Positions 32,171 to 40,772 of a DNA stretch of 64,000 nucleotides are shown here, one piece after another. Position 1 is the first letter of the stretch, and each line of letters begins with the position of its first letter. The notes beneath the pieces were generated by a model that had not been told where the DNA came from, did no database searches, and worked only from the letters and a program-made list of their open reading frames with translations. This DNA is from Lactobacillus rodentium (GTDB lineage: Bacteria > Bacillota > Bacilli > Lactobacillales > Lactobacillaceae), in assembly GCF_003423665.1 (NCBI RefSeq), contig NZ_BFBY01000002.1:62001-126000 (forward strand). The letters are read 5' to 3'. The position numbers and the translations under genes are program-made.

Positions 32171-32531
32171 TGAATAAGTAGAATTTGAGTTTTATACACG
32201 GCCAAATGGCCATACTGAATTTCAGGAATATTTAAATAGTTTAAATTTAAAAACTAGAGCAAAACTTTTGGCTAGGATTGCTGCTGTTTCGAAAAATGGA
32301 ATTGAAGTTGGAATTGAGCATGACTGGGTTAAACGAATTGATAAAAATTTATACGAAATTCGTTCACGTGTAAGTAATAACCAACAACGAGGATTATATT
32401 TTCATGTCGATGGTCCACGCTACATAATTATGCATGGTTTTACAAAGAAAAGGGAAAAAACACCGCCTAGAGAAATCAAGCATGCCAAAGAATTAAGAAA
32501 AGAATATTTTTGTAATAGAAAGGATAAGTAA
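32171..32531 (+). pseudogene. HigB/Gp49-like toxin, apparently frameshifted at codon 3
   Basis: The frame encodes VEFEFYTRPNGHTEFQEYL from 32178 on and continues with RGLYFHVDGPRYIIMHGFTK and KTPPREIKHA, the HigB/Gp49-like RelE-superfamily pattern. The only upstream ATG at the right place (32171) reads ATG AAT AAG TAG; one extra base in the A-run would restore the full protein. Without it the longest usable frame starts at a TTG (32268, 87 residues) with no ribosome site and lacks about 30 N-terminal residues. It is therefore probably inactive, or a sequencing slip. The antitoxin follows 2 nt later. Confidence 0.6.
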
Positions 32532-32533
32532 AC

Positions 32534-32809
32534 ATGAGTAATGTTAATTTCCAGGATTATTTAAACGAACAATTAAAAGATCCAAAATTTAAGACTGAGT
32601 TTGATACAGAAAGTGCCAAATTAGAAAGTGCAGTTGCTTTAGCTAAAATTAGAAAACAGAAAGGGCTTTCTCAACGAGAGCTTGCAAATATTTCTAATGT
32701 TCCCCAATCTACTATTGCTAGAATAGAACGCGGAGATAACACTAGCATCGGAACTTTAACCAAAATTGCTACTGCCCTTGGAAAAAAACTATCAGTTACT
32801 TTTGCTTAA
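32534..32809 (+). CDS. HigA-like XRE antitoxin
   Basis: A 91-residue protein with an acidic N-terminal helical arm and a C-terminal XRE HTH (QKGLSQRELANISNVPQSTI). The order toxin-antitoxin and the fold match HigBA pairs. It starts 2 nt after the toxin frame. It probably binds the inverted repeat at 32124-32161. If the toxin is truly broken, this antitoxin is an orphan. Confidence 0.82.
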   Translation: MSNVNFQDYLNEQLKDPKFKTEFDTESAKLESAVALAKIRKQKGLSQRELANISNVPQSTIARIERGDNTSIGTLTKIATALGKKLSVTFA

Positions 32810-32850
32810 GCAGGTAATAAATACATTAATGTACACTAAACTGTTCTCTG

Positions 32851-32897
32851 TGATAATACTTACTTTTTTGACTTGAAATCTGCAAAAATGCCATAAA
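32851..32897 (-). promoter_or_regulatory. Regulon promoter motif, orphan site h
   Basis: Minus strand: TGGCATTTT, TGCAGATTT, AAGTCA, then TTATCA (32851-32856) in the -10 place. TGCA (32881-32884) keeps the 24-nt spacing. No minus-strand gene follows; a transcript would run antisense to higA. Confidence 0.45.
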
Positions 32898-32928
32898 AAA
32901 AACCAATTCCGTAGAATTGGTTTTTTTA
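32894..32928. terminator. Bidirectional terminator between higA and the kinase gene
   Basis: AACCAATTC / GAATTGGTT stem, loop TACG/CGTA, T-runs of seven or more on both strands. Confidence 0.85.
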
Positions 32929-34203
32929 TTTAACTAATTTCAAATTAATATTGAAGTAAATCATCCCATCTTTCCAATGAACACTAATCTTCCCACCGAA
33001 TAATTGGACAATATCAGCAGTCATGGCTAAGCCAATTCCATAACCCTTCTTTTGCGAATTATGGGATTGATCCCCACGGTAGAAACGATCAAAGAAGCGA
33101 CGATAATTTACTCTTTTACCATTAGCAAAAGTATTAGCTACTTTTAAAACTGCCGTTTTACCCAAACGACTCTTTTGCAGCGAAACGATTACTTTACCAT
33201 TGGCATCACAATACTTGGCTGCATTATCAATTAAAATATTTACCACTTCAGTTAATGAATGTGGTTCAGCATTGACAAACAAGTCAGAAGTAACATCTAC
33301 TTGATAGTCCAGGTGATCTTTTTCCATCACTGATTTAAAACTATGTGCACTTGTTTCAACTACTTGTGAGAAGTCAATCCGACTTAAGGTTAAATCTTGC
33401 TGCTCCCGTGTGCGGGCTATGGCAATTAACCGATTAATCAAGTTTTGCAAACGCACTACTTGTTCCTTAGTACTTTGATTCCACTCAGAATTATCCCCTA
33501 GCATTTCTTCCATTTCAGTATTAGCAGAAATAATTGATAATGGAGTCTTTAATTCATGTCCGGCATTGGTAATGAATTCTTTTTGTTTATTATAAGTTTC
33601 GACAATTGGCTTAATCGCTTTGCCAGAAAGTAAAATTAAAACTAAGGCAAAAACTAATAGGGCTGTTATACCGAAGAAGATACTAATGCGAAGTAAGGTC
33701 CAGTAACGGTTAAAAATCAAAGTTTCATTGAGGAAAATAATGATTTTTTGACCAGTTTTAGTTTTGCTTTGTCGATAAGCATAAATATTATCATCAATTC
33801 TGACCTGGCCAGATTTATTGTTTTTATCAATAATTTGCTGACTCTTCTTAAAGACTAAATCCTGATTGACTCGATTCTTGCCGTCATTATTCTGCAAGGT
33901 TAATTGACCATTAGGATCTACCTGTACCGTGAAATAACGATATTGAAAGACCTGCTCCGGATTATAAGGTCCACGTAACAAACTATTATTAAGACCGCCG
34001 TCTTCGCCCAGAACAGGACTAGCATTACGAGGAGTTAAGCCACCATCATTTTTTACTAAGGCTGTCATTACCCTTTCTTCTTCACTACGGTTTTGGTGAT
34101 AGGTAATGCCAAGCAAACCACCAAAAGTAAAAATTAGCACAATAAATAAAGAAGTAATTGAAAGGAAAATGAAATGCCACCTGAATTTTTGAATCATTGA
34201 CAC
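32926..34203 (-). CDS. Sensor histidine kinase of a relPRS-like operon
   Basis: A 425-residue membrane kinase. TM1 is at about 12-33, an extracellular sensor of about 130 residues follows, and TM2 at about 171-192. The H box is FITNAGHELKTPLSII (phospho-His near 215). The ATP domain has N box VNILIDNAAKY and G2 motif KGYGIGLAM. No clear HAMP domain is visible. It follows the response regulator by 7 nt and is the last gene of an operon headed by a small alarmone synthetase. The signal is unknown. Confidence 0.88.
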   Translation of the reverse strand: MSMIQKFRWHFIFLSITSLFIVLIFTFGGLLGITYHQNRSEEERVMTALVKNDGGLTPRNASPVLGEDGGLNNSLLRGPYNPEQVFQYRYFTVQVDPNGQLTLQNNDGKNRVNQDLVFKKSQQIIDKNNKSGQVRIDDNIYAYRQSKTKTGQKIIIFLNETLIFNRYWTLLRISIFFGITALLVFALVLILLSGKAIKPIVETYNKQKEFITNAGHELKTPLSIISANTEMEEMLGDNSEWNQSTKEQVVRLQNLINRLIAIARTREQQDLTLSRIDFSQVVETSAHSFKSVMEKDHLDYQVDVTSDLFVNAEPHSLTEVVNILIDNAAKYCDANGKVIVSLQKSRLGKTAVLKVANTFANGKRVNYRRFFDRFYRGDQSHNSQKKGYGIGLAMTADIVQLFGGKISVHWKDGMIYFNINLKLVK

Positions 34204-34210
34204 TTTCCTC

Positions 34211-34879
34211 CTACTTAATTAAGGTAAAACCCGTTTCTTGGTCACCTTCAATACGTACCTGACTTTGAATCGAAGTTAATTTTTGGCGTAAATAAGAAAT
34301 ATAAACCCAAACAATCCCTTCCTCAACATCAGTTTCATTTTTCCAAACATGGTTAAAAATTTCTTGAACTGAAATCTGCTTATTTTGATTAAGCAGTAAA
34401 TAGTTCATTAACTGCGTTTCTTTGCTATTTAAGCGAATTGAGTTTTTACTCTCTAGTTCTTGATCTTCAACATTTAAAGTCACATCCCCAAAAGCTAATT
34501 CCTTTGGGGTAAAGGTGTCATCACGGCGTACTTTAGAACGCAAGCGTGCTAATAATTCTTTCAGTGAAAATGGTTTAGTCAAATAATCATCAGCGCCACT
34601 GTCAAGGCCCGTAACGCGATCGTCGACTTCAGCCTTAGCAGTCAACATCAAAATATAAGTTTTGTCACCACTTTCACGAATTTTTTTCAAGGCGGTAATC
34701 CCATCCATTACTGGCATCATGATATCTAACATAATGATATCGTAAGTGTTTTGGCGCGCTTTTGCGACTGCATCTTTACCATTAAAAACTGGATCAACTT
34801 CATAACCAGCGTTAGTCATGGCAGCAACTAAGACACGAGAAAGTTGGGGTTCATCTTCGGCTACTAAGATTTTCATCAT
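34211..34879 (-). CDS. OmpR-family response regulator
   Basis: A 222-residue regulator. The receiver domain has acidic pocket AEDE (residues 7-10), phospho-acceptor Asp52 in IIMLDIMMP, and Lys in YLTKPF. The C-terminal winged helix (about 125-222) contains LNSKETQLMNYLL. Its start codon overlaps the stop of the alarmone synthetase gene by 1 nt, so the two are coupled, and the kinase follows 7 nt later. In Streptococcus mutans a two-component pair RelRS is coupled to RelP in the same way. Confidence 0.9.
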   Translation of the reverse strand: MMKILVAEDEPQLSRVLVAAMTNAGYEVDPVFNGKDAVAKARQNTYDIIMLDIMMPVMDGITALKKIRESGDKTYILMLTAKAEVDDRVTGLDSGADDYLTKPFSLKELLARLRSKVRRDDTFTPKELAFGDVTLNVEDQELESKNSIRLNSKETQLMNYLLLNQNKQISVQEIFNHVWKNETDVEEGIVWVYISYLRQKLTSIQSQVRIEGDQETGFTLIK

Positions 34880-35490
34880 TAATCCTCTTCTCTAATTAAC
34901 TGGCGAATGGTTTGCATACTTACATCACAAGATGCCAATTCATCAGCGACACGTTTTAATTCTTGGCTAATCATTTCTGCATGCTTAACTTCATGCTTAT
35001 ATTTCATCTCATGTTCAAGACTAGCCCAAGTATCCATGGCGATTGTCCGTAATTGAATTTCAATATAATAATGGCCTGGTGTATTACCATCAACATCTGT
35101 TTCTGGTAGTTCTTGATCTAAAATTAGGTGATAAGATCGATAACCGTTTGGCTTAACATTAGTTATGTAGTCCTTCTTTTTAATAATGGTCGCATTCTCC
35201 CAGGAATCGATCAAATCAATCCATTGGTAAATATCATCAATAAAATTGCAGACTACGCGAATACCAACACTATCTTTATTTTCCTTGAGGGCGGAATGAG
35301 GAGTTAAGGGCAAGTGCTTACGTTCACATTTTTCTGTCATACTAGCTTCAGTCTTAACCCGTCCAATTAAGTGTTCATATAAATGGTCTCCATGTTGCTT
35401 AGCATAAGCCTGATTAATACTTTCAAAATGTTCCATAGTTTGGGCTAATAAATTTTCTAAAAGTGGTTGATAATTACCATAAATATTCAT
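34879..35490 (-). CDS. Small alarmone synthetase (RelP/RelQ type)
   Basis: A 203-residue synthetase-only RelA/SpoT homologue that transfers pyrophosphate from ATP to GDP or GTP to make (p)ppGpp. The motif KENKDSVGIRVVCNFIDDIY holds the nucleotide-binding core, NGYRSYHLIL and YIEIQLRTIAMDTWASLEHEMKYK (with the ExQ motif) complete the synthetase domain. There is no HD hydrolase, TGS or ACT domain. It heads an operon with a response regulator and histidine kinase, the arrangement of relPRS, so RelP is the likelier relative. Length matches the family. Confidence 0.88.
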   Translation of the reverse strand: MNIYGNYQPLLENLLAQTMEHFESINQAYAKQHGDHLYEHLIGRVKTEASMTEKCERKHLPLTPHSALKENKDSVGIRVVCNFIDDIYQWIDLIDSWENATIIKKKDYITNVKPNGYRSYHLILDQELPETDVDGNTPGHYYIEIQLRTIAMDTWASLEHEMKYKHEVKHAEMISQELKRVADELASCDVSMQTIRQLIREED

Positions 35491-35557
35491 GAACTCACCT
35501 CATACGTCTTATCATACCAAACAATTTTCTCTTTGCCCGTAAATTAACAAATCTTAG

Positions 35558-35590
35558 CAAAAAAGCTAAAAGATTTCTCCTTTAGCTTTG
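35558..35590 (-). terminator. Terminator after the OsmC-family gene
   Basis: AAAGCTAAA / TTTTAGCTTT stem, TTTTTTG on the minus strand. Confidence 0.75.
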
Positions 35591-35592
35591 AC

Positions 35593-35991
35593 CTAATTGA
35601 TTTTAATATTCATTTTAACTGCCTTGGCCACAGTTTGATAAACAGTCGACACCTCAAATAATCGTTTAATAAAAGCATCTTCTTGTTCTTGACTGGCTTG
35701 ACTGTCAAAAGTAATATGCAGGTCCATGCTTGCAACATCACTCATCCCATGCTCTAATTTGCGCGTATGGGCAGTATTGTGAATTTTAAAATTCTTGATA
35801 TCTAGTTTGCGATGAGCAATTAGCATTGCCGCCGAAATCGAAAGACAAGAGTTAACTGCACCAGTTAAGTATTCTACTGGATTTGGACCTTGCCCCTTAC
35901 CTTCATCCGCCAGAAAAGTATAACTTTGCGTTGCATTTTCAATTGCCCAAGGTTCACCACTATATTCTGAATTTACAAAATACTCACTCAT
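35593..35991 (-). CDS. OsmC/Ohr-family protein
   Basis: A 132-residue cytosolic protein with the OsmC fold: an N-terminal strand pair, then GPNPVEYLTGAVNSCLSISAAM with one conserved Cys at about residue 50 at the start of the long helix, and the C-terminal KAVKMNIKIN strand. The second Cys of the peroxidatic pair, expected near position 110-120, is not present, so peroxidase activity by the usual two-Cys route is doubtful. It is a separate transcription unit with its own terminator. Confidence 0.82.
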   Translation of the reverse strand: MSEYFVNSEYSGEPWAIENATQSYTFLADEGKGQGPNPVEYLTGAVNSCLSISAAMLIAHRKLDIKNFKIHNTAHTRKLEHGMSDVASMDLHITFDSQASQEQEDAFIKRLFEVSTVYQTVAKAVKMNIKIN

Positions 35992-36034
35992 CTAAATCTC
36001 TCCTTTTAACTATATACTAAATCACAACTCCAAC

Positions 36035-36073
36035 AAAAAATCACTTAAGAACTCTATCTTAAGTGATTTTTTA
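36035..36073 (-). terminator. Terminator of the DUF285/MucBP adhesin gene
   Basis: AATCACTTAAGA / TCTTAAGTGATT perfect stem, T6 on the minus strand. Confidence 0.85.
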
Positions 36074-36125
36074 TGACTAAATATTCTAATCAATTCAAAA
36101 TACAGATTATTTATTTTAGTTAATA

Positions 36126-39100
36126 TTAGTTACGTTTCCTAAGTCTACTGTATAATCCACTCATTAATGCCCCAAGACTAACAAACAATGCACCTACTGC
36201 AACCATATTAGCATCGTTTTCACCAGTTTGTGGCAAGGTATTTTGCTTGTTGCCACTAGAAGCATTAGTTGCTTCGTCCATATGAGCATCACTGGAGTTA
36301 TTTGCAACACGTTCGATAATTTGGGTGTTTGAATTGTCTTGTTGTGATTTATTATTACCACTATTAGGTACGTTAGGAACATCAAGTGTAACATCACTAT
36401 CATTATTGTTATCACTAGGTTCAGTGTAAGCTGGGAGACTTGGTTGAATTAGTGAATCACCATTTGAAGTTTCTTTCTTAACAACCTTTACAGTTACAAT
36501 GCCGTTTTCTGGAATAGTTACTTCAGTTGTATCACCAGTGTAGTATCCATCTGGAATATGAGGTTTTATCTTGTCACCAGGTTTACCATCCACTTCTTCA
36601 GTTCCCACTACATCGCCATTACCGTCTTTGTAAATAATTACATTCTTAGTAGGTAACGCTTCAGGATTAGCAGCATCTCCATTTGAAGTTTCCTTCTTGA
36701 CTACATTAACAGTAATTGGTGCTCCGTCTTCTGGAATAGTTACTTCAGTTGTATCACCAGTGTAGTATCCGTCTGGAATCTTAGGTGTTACTTTCTCACC
36801 TGGTTTTCCAGTGATATCTTGAGTACCTACGACATCGCCATTACCGTCTTTGTACATGACAACAGTCTTAATTGGTAATACATCAGTATTAGCAACGTCA
36901 CCATTTGAAGTTTTCTTCTTAACTACATTAACAGTTGCAATACCGCCTTCAGGAATTGTTACTTCAGTAATATCACCGGTGTAGTATCCGTCTGGAATAT
37001 TAGGTGTTACTTTATCGTTAGGTTTACCGGTTACTTCTTCAGTTCCTACTACATCACCATTGCCATCTTTATAAATGATTACATTCTTAGTAGGTAATGC
37101 ATCAATAGCAGTTACGTCGCCGTTTGAGGTTTTCTTCTTAATTACAGTGACTTCAACAATACCACTTTCTGGAATAGTTACTTCATCGATATCACCGTTC
37201 CAGTATCCTTCGGGGATGTTTAGTGTTACCTTATCGTTTGGCTTACCAGTTATTTCTTGGGTACCTACAACATCACCATTACCGTTTTTGTAAATGATTA
37301 CATTCTTAGTAGGTAATGCATCAGGGTTTGCTACGTCACCATTAGAAGTTTCCTTCTTAACTACATTGACAATAGCAATACCAGATTCAGGAATAGTGAT
37401 ATCAGTTACATCACCAGTCCAATAGCCCTCTGGAATCTTAGGAGTTATTTTGTCGTTTGGTTTACCAGTGATTTCTTGAACGCCAGCTACATCACCGTTT
37501 TTATCTTTATAGATGATAACGTTCTTGGTTGGTAGGATATCAGTTTCTTCTACATCACCAGTTGAAGTTTCTTTCTTGACTACAGTTACAGGCACTACGC
37601 CTGATTCTGGAATTGTAATATCCGTTATATCGCCGTTCCAGTAACCTTCTGGAATATTAGGTTTTGCCTTGTCGCCAGGTTTACCAGTGATTTCTTGAGT
37701 ATCTACTACATCACCATTGTCATCTTTGTAAATAATAATGTTCTTGGCTGGTAATGCATCAGTGTTTGCTACATCACCGGTTGAAGTTTCCTTCTTAGTC
37801 ACAGTAACTTCTACGATGCCACTTTCAGGGATAGTTACTTCGGTTGTATCACCGCTGTAGTATCCTTCTGGAATATTAGGTTTTACTTTGGCACCAGGCT
37901 TACCTTCAACTTCTTCATTACCTACCACATTACCATTGTTGTCTTTATAAATGATCACATTCTTAGTTGGTAACTTGTCAGTTTCTGCTACATCACCGTT
38001 TGAAGTTTCTTTCTTGACAACAGTTATAGTCACAACACCTGATTCTGGAATTGTAATATCCGTTACATCGCCGTTAAAGTAACCTTCAGGAATGTTTGGT
38101 TTTACTTTATCATTAGACTCACCAGTGATTTCTTCAGTTCCAACAACGTCGCCATTGTCATCTTTGTAGACAATAATATTCTTAATAGGTAATTTATCAG
38201 TTTCTGCCACATCGCCATTTGAAGTTACCTTTTTGATTACGCTAACAGTAATATTTGGAATCCCGTCAGCAGGAACTGTGATAGTTGTTGGCACATCTTT
38301 GTCACCATCAAGAACATAACCATCGGGCACTTCAGGAGTGATATTAATAGTTTCATCAGTTTTACCTGTGATAGGAGTAGTTCCAACTCGATTGCCATCT
38401 TGGTCAACATAAACAATTTCACCAGTTTGAGTATTAGCTGTATAAGTGATGTTAAAAGTTAAATCCTTATCGCCAGGTTTAACAGTTTGAGCTGAAATAC
38501 TACTTTGACTTGGCGTATAGCCTGCGTAAGTTGGTGCTGTATAAGCTTCAAAAGTATCACTTTGCTTATTCCAAGTGCCATAAGTTACATCACCTGTTAG
38601 TTTATCTTTTGTAGCAGTTCTGGTAAAAGTAACGAATTTATTAACAGGAACTGTCTTATTGCCGCTTGGATCAGTTACATTAATTGTTTCATTTACTGTC
38701 CATTTAGTGGCTGTATCAACATTACTATCGTTTTCATGATCTTTTGTTACATCTCTATATTTATCAGTCATTGAAATATTAACGTTAGAGTTTGCTAACT
38801 TAATTGGATCGGTAGTATTTGAAGCAAGCGATAAAGTAACAATTTTATTGGGATTAGCTTTTTCAAGTTCTGTCTTTTTAGTTTCAATCGCGTTATCAAC
38901 AGCTTGTTTAACGGCATTTAAAATCGATTCATCATTATTTTCCGCATTAATAAACACAGGCGTATCCATTGTAGTACCATTACTAAAAGTTATCTTGTTA
39001 AAAGCTTTGTTTGGGTTAGCTAATAAATCATGATTTGATGTAACAATTAAATGGCCACCTTTTGATGTAGTGAAAATATTCTCATTCTTAGGATCTATGA

Positions 39101-40772
39101 AATTAGTTGGTAAATTGGTGTTATTACCTAAATAAATCACAGCAGCTGAATTTTCATCTATCATAAGGTCAGTGTCAACTACATTCAACATATTCCACTT
39201 AGATAGATCGCCTGTTTTAATAGGATTCATATAAAACATACCCCTCATATCAGTGACATTGGATACATCCCAGTTAGATAGAGGCGTTAAATCATCAATT
39301 TGATTGTTCAAAAAAATATTTTTCATATCAGTGACATTGGATACATCCCAGTTAGATAGAGGCGTCAAATCATCAATTTGATTGTTACCAAACATAACAT
39401 ACATATTAGTAACATGAGATACGTTCCAGTTAGATAGAGGTGTTAAATTACTAATTTTGTTATGATCAAACATAGAACTCATATCAGTAACATTAGTTGT
39501 ATCCCAATTAAATAATGGTGATAAATCACTAATTTGATTGTATTCAAACATCAAACTCATATTAGTAACGTTAGTTACATTCCATTTAGATAGAGGTACT
39601 AAATCACTAATTTGATTATTGTAAAACATATAACTCATATTAGTGACGTTAGTTACATTCCATTTAGATAAAGGTATTAAATCACTAATTTGATTATTGT
39701 AAAACATATAACTCATATTAGTAACATTAGCTACATTCCATTTAATTAATGAATTCAAATCATTAATTTTATTATTCCAAAACATTCTATCCATATCAGT
39801 AACATTAGCTACATTCCATTTAGATAGTGGCGATAAATCACTAATTTCGTTATGATCAAACATAGAACTCATATCAGTAACATTAGTTGTATCCCAATTA
39901 GATAATGGTGATAAATCACTAATTTTGTTATGATCAAACATAGAATACATATCAGTAATATGGCTAGTATCCGCATTAGCTAAGCCACTAATATCAGTTA
40001 AATTAGAGTTAGTAAATGTATCGATATCATTACTATTTCGTCTTAATAATGCGACCTTTTGACCATCAGTGTCACTTAATTTGGGTGCAACTCCGTTACG
40101 GATAAGATTTTTAACAGTTTCAATGTTTGCAAAAGTTTGCAAACCATTAGTATTAAAACCTGCTTCTTCAAAGTCCGCACTGTTTGGAATAGTTAAATTG
40201 CTAGTTGTGTCACTGCCCTTGTAGCCAGTGATTAGGAATTCGTCACCATCAATTTGTGTGTTCCAGTCATTAGCGTTAACGGGCACAAAAGTTGGTGTAG
40301 ATTTAATATCTTGAGTATCATTAGCAACTTGCTCTGTTTTAACTAGCTTAATTTGCTTAACATCATTTTGTATTGAAGAGCTAACAGCATTTGCAGATAG
40401 TTTTTCAGTTTTCTGAATATTGTTATCAGCTACTTTAGTATTATCAATTTTTGTATTAGCTGATTGACTATCTGTATTTTTCATTGCTGAAGCTGATTTT
40501 TTAGATAATTGAGAAATTGCACCTGTTTCAGATCTAGATCTATTAGTGTCGTCAGTTTGGTTATCTAAATTTGCTTGTACTTTAGACGAATCATCTTGAT
40601 TATTATTTAAAGCAGCTGTTTCTTGTTGATCAGATGCAGGTGTGAATGTATCAGCATGAACAATATTGCCACTGGTTAGATAAAAAGTTGTACCAATTAG
40701 TACACTGGCTGCACCGATGGTAAGTTTTCTAATTGAAAAGTGATGTTTAGTATCTTCATAATTTTTTTGCAT
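36126..40772 (-). CDS. Large LPXTG adhesin with DUF285 and MucBP-like repeats
   Basis: A 1548-residue wall protein. The YSIRK signal is HHFSIRKLTIGAASVLIG with cleavage near VHADT. About ten DUF285 (BspA-like) repeats of about 29 residues lie at about 260-530, with the pattern WNVTNVTNMSYMFYNNQISD. A MucBP-like block (YVDQDGNRVGTTPITGK) follows, then eight 72-residue repeats (about 850-1435), each with KExSNGDVAxxDxLPTKNV and a PEGYxxGD turn. The C-terminus is LPQTG (about 1511), a helix and RLRKRN. It shares the 72-residue repeat with the adhesin at 4943-8410. A role in adhesion is inferred from families. Confidence 0.92.
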   Translation of the reverse strand: MQKNYEDTKHHFSIRKLTIGAASVLIGTTFYLTSGNIVHADTFTPASDQQETAALNNNQDDSSKVQANLDNQTDDTNRSRSETGAISQLSKKSASAMKNTDSQSANTKIDNTKVADNNIQKTEKLSANAVSSSIQNDVKQIKLVKTEQVANDTQDIKSTPTFVPVNANDWNTQIDGDEFLITGYKGSDTTSNLTIPNSADFEEAGFNTNGLQTFANIETVKNLIRNGVAPKLSDTDGQKVALLRRNSNDIDTFTNSNLTDISGLANADTSHITDMYSMFDHNKISDLSPLSNWDTTNVTDMSSMFDHNEISDLSPLSKWNVANVTDMDRMFWNNKINDLNSLIKWNVANVTNMSYMFYNNQISDLIPLSKWNVTNVTNMSYMFYNNQISDLVPLSKWNVTNVTNMSLMFEYNQISDLSPLFNWDTTNVTDMSSMFDHNKISNLTPLSNWNVSHVTNMYVMFGNNQIDDLTPLSNWDVSNVTDMKNIFLNNQIDDLTPLSNWDVSNVTDMRGMFYMNPIKTGDLSKWNMLNVVDTDLMIDENSAAVIYLGNNTNLPTNFIDPKNENIFTTSKGGHLIVTSNHDLLANPNKAFNKITFSNGTTMDTPVFINAENNDESILNAVKQAVDNAIETKKTELEKANPNKIVTLSLASNTTDPIKLANSNVNISMTDKYRDVTKDHENDSNVDTATKWTVNETINVTDPSGNKTVPVNKFVTFTRTATKDKLTGDVTYGTWNKQSDTFEAYTAPTYAGYTPSQSSISAQTVKPGDKDLTFNITYTANTQTGEIVYVDQDGNRVGTTPITGKTDETINITPEVPDGYVLDGDKDVPTTITVPADGIPNITVSVIKKVTSNGDVAETDKLPIKNIIVYKDDNGDVVGTEEITGESNDKVKPNIPEGYFNGDVTDITIPESGVVTITVVKKETSNGDVAETDKLPTKNVIIYKDNNGNVVGNEEVEGKPGAKVKPNIPEGYYSGDTTEVTIPESGIVEVTVTKKETSTGDVANTDALPAKNIIIYKDDNGDVVDTQEITGKPGDKAKPNIPEGYWNGDITDITIPESGVVPVTVVKKETSTGDVEETDILPTKNVIIYKDKNGDVAGVQEITGKPNDKITPKIPEGYWTGDVTDITIPESGIAIVNVVKKETSNGDVANPDALPTKNVIIYKNGNGDVVGTQEITGKPNDKVTLNIPEGYWNGDIDEVTIPESGIVEVTVIKKKTSNGDVTAIDALPTKNVIIYKDGNGDVVGTEEVTGKPNDKVTPNIPDGYYTGDITEVTIPEGGIATVNVVKKKTSNGDVANTDVLPIKTVVMYKDGNGDVVGTQDITGKPGEKVTPKIPDGYYTGDTTEVTIPEDGAPITVNVVKKETSNGDAANPEALPTKNVIIYKDGNGDVVGTEEVDGKPGDKIKPHIPDGYYTGDTTEVTIPENGIVTVKVVKKETSNGDSLIQPSLPAYTEPSDNNNDSDVTLDVPNVPNSGNNKSQQDNSNTQIIERVANNSSDAHMDEATNASSGNKQNTLPQTGENDANMVAVGALFVSLGALMSGLYSRLRKRN

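Noticed and set aside
36450-38240. Tandem DNA repeats that might be a CRISPR or satellite array
   Set aside because: They are in frame and encode the 72-residue MucBP-like protein repeats of the adhesin.
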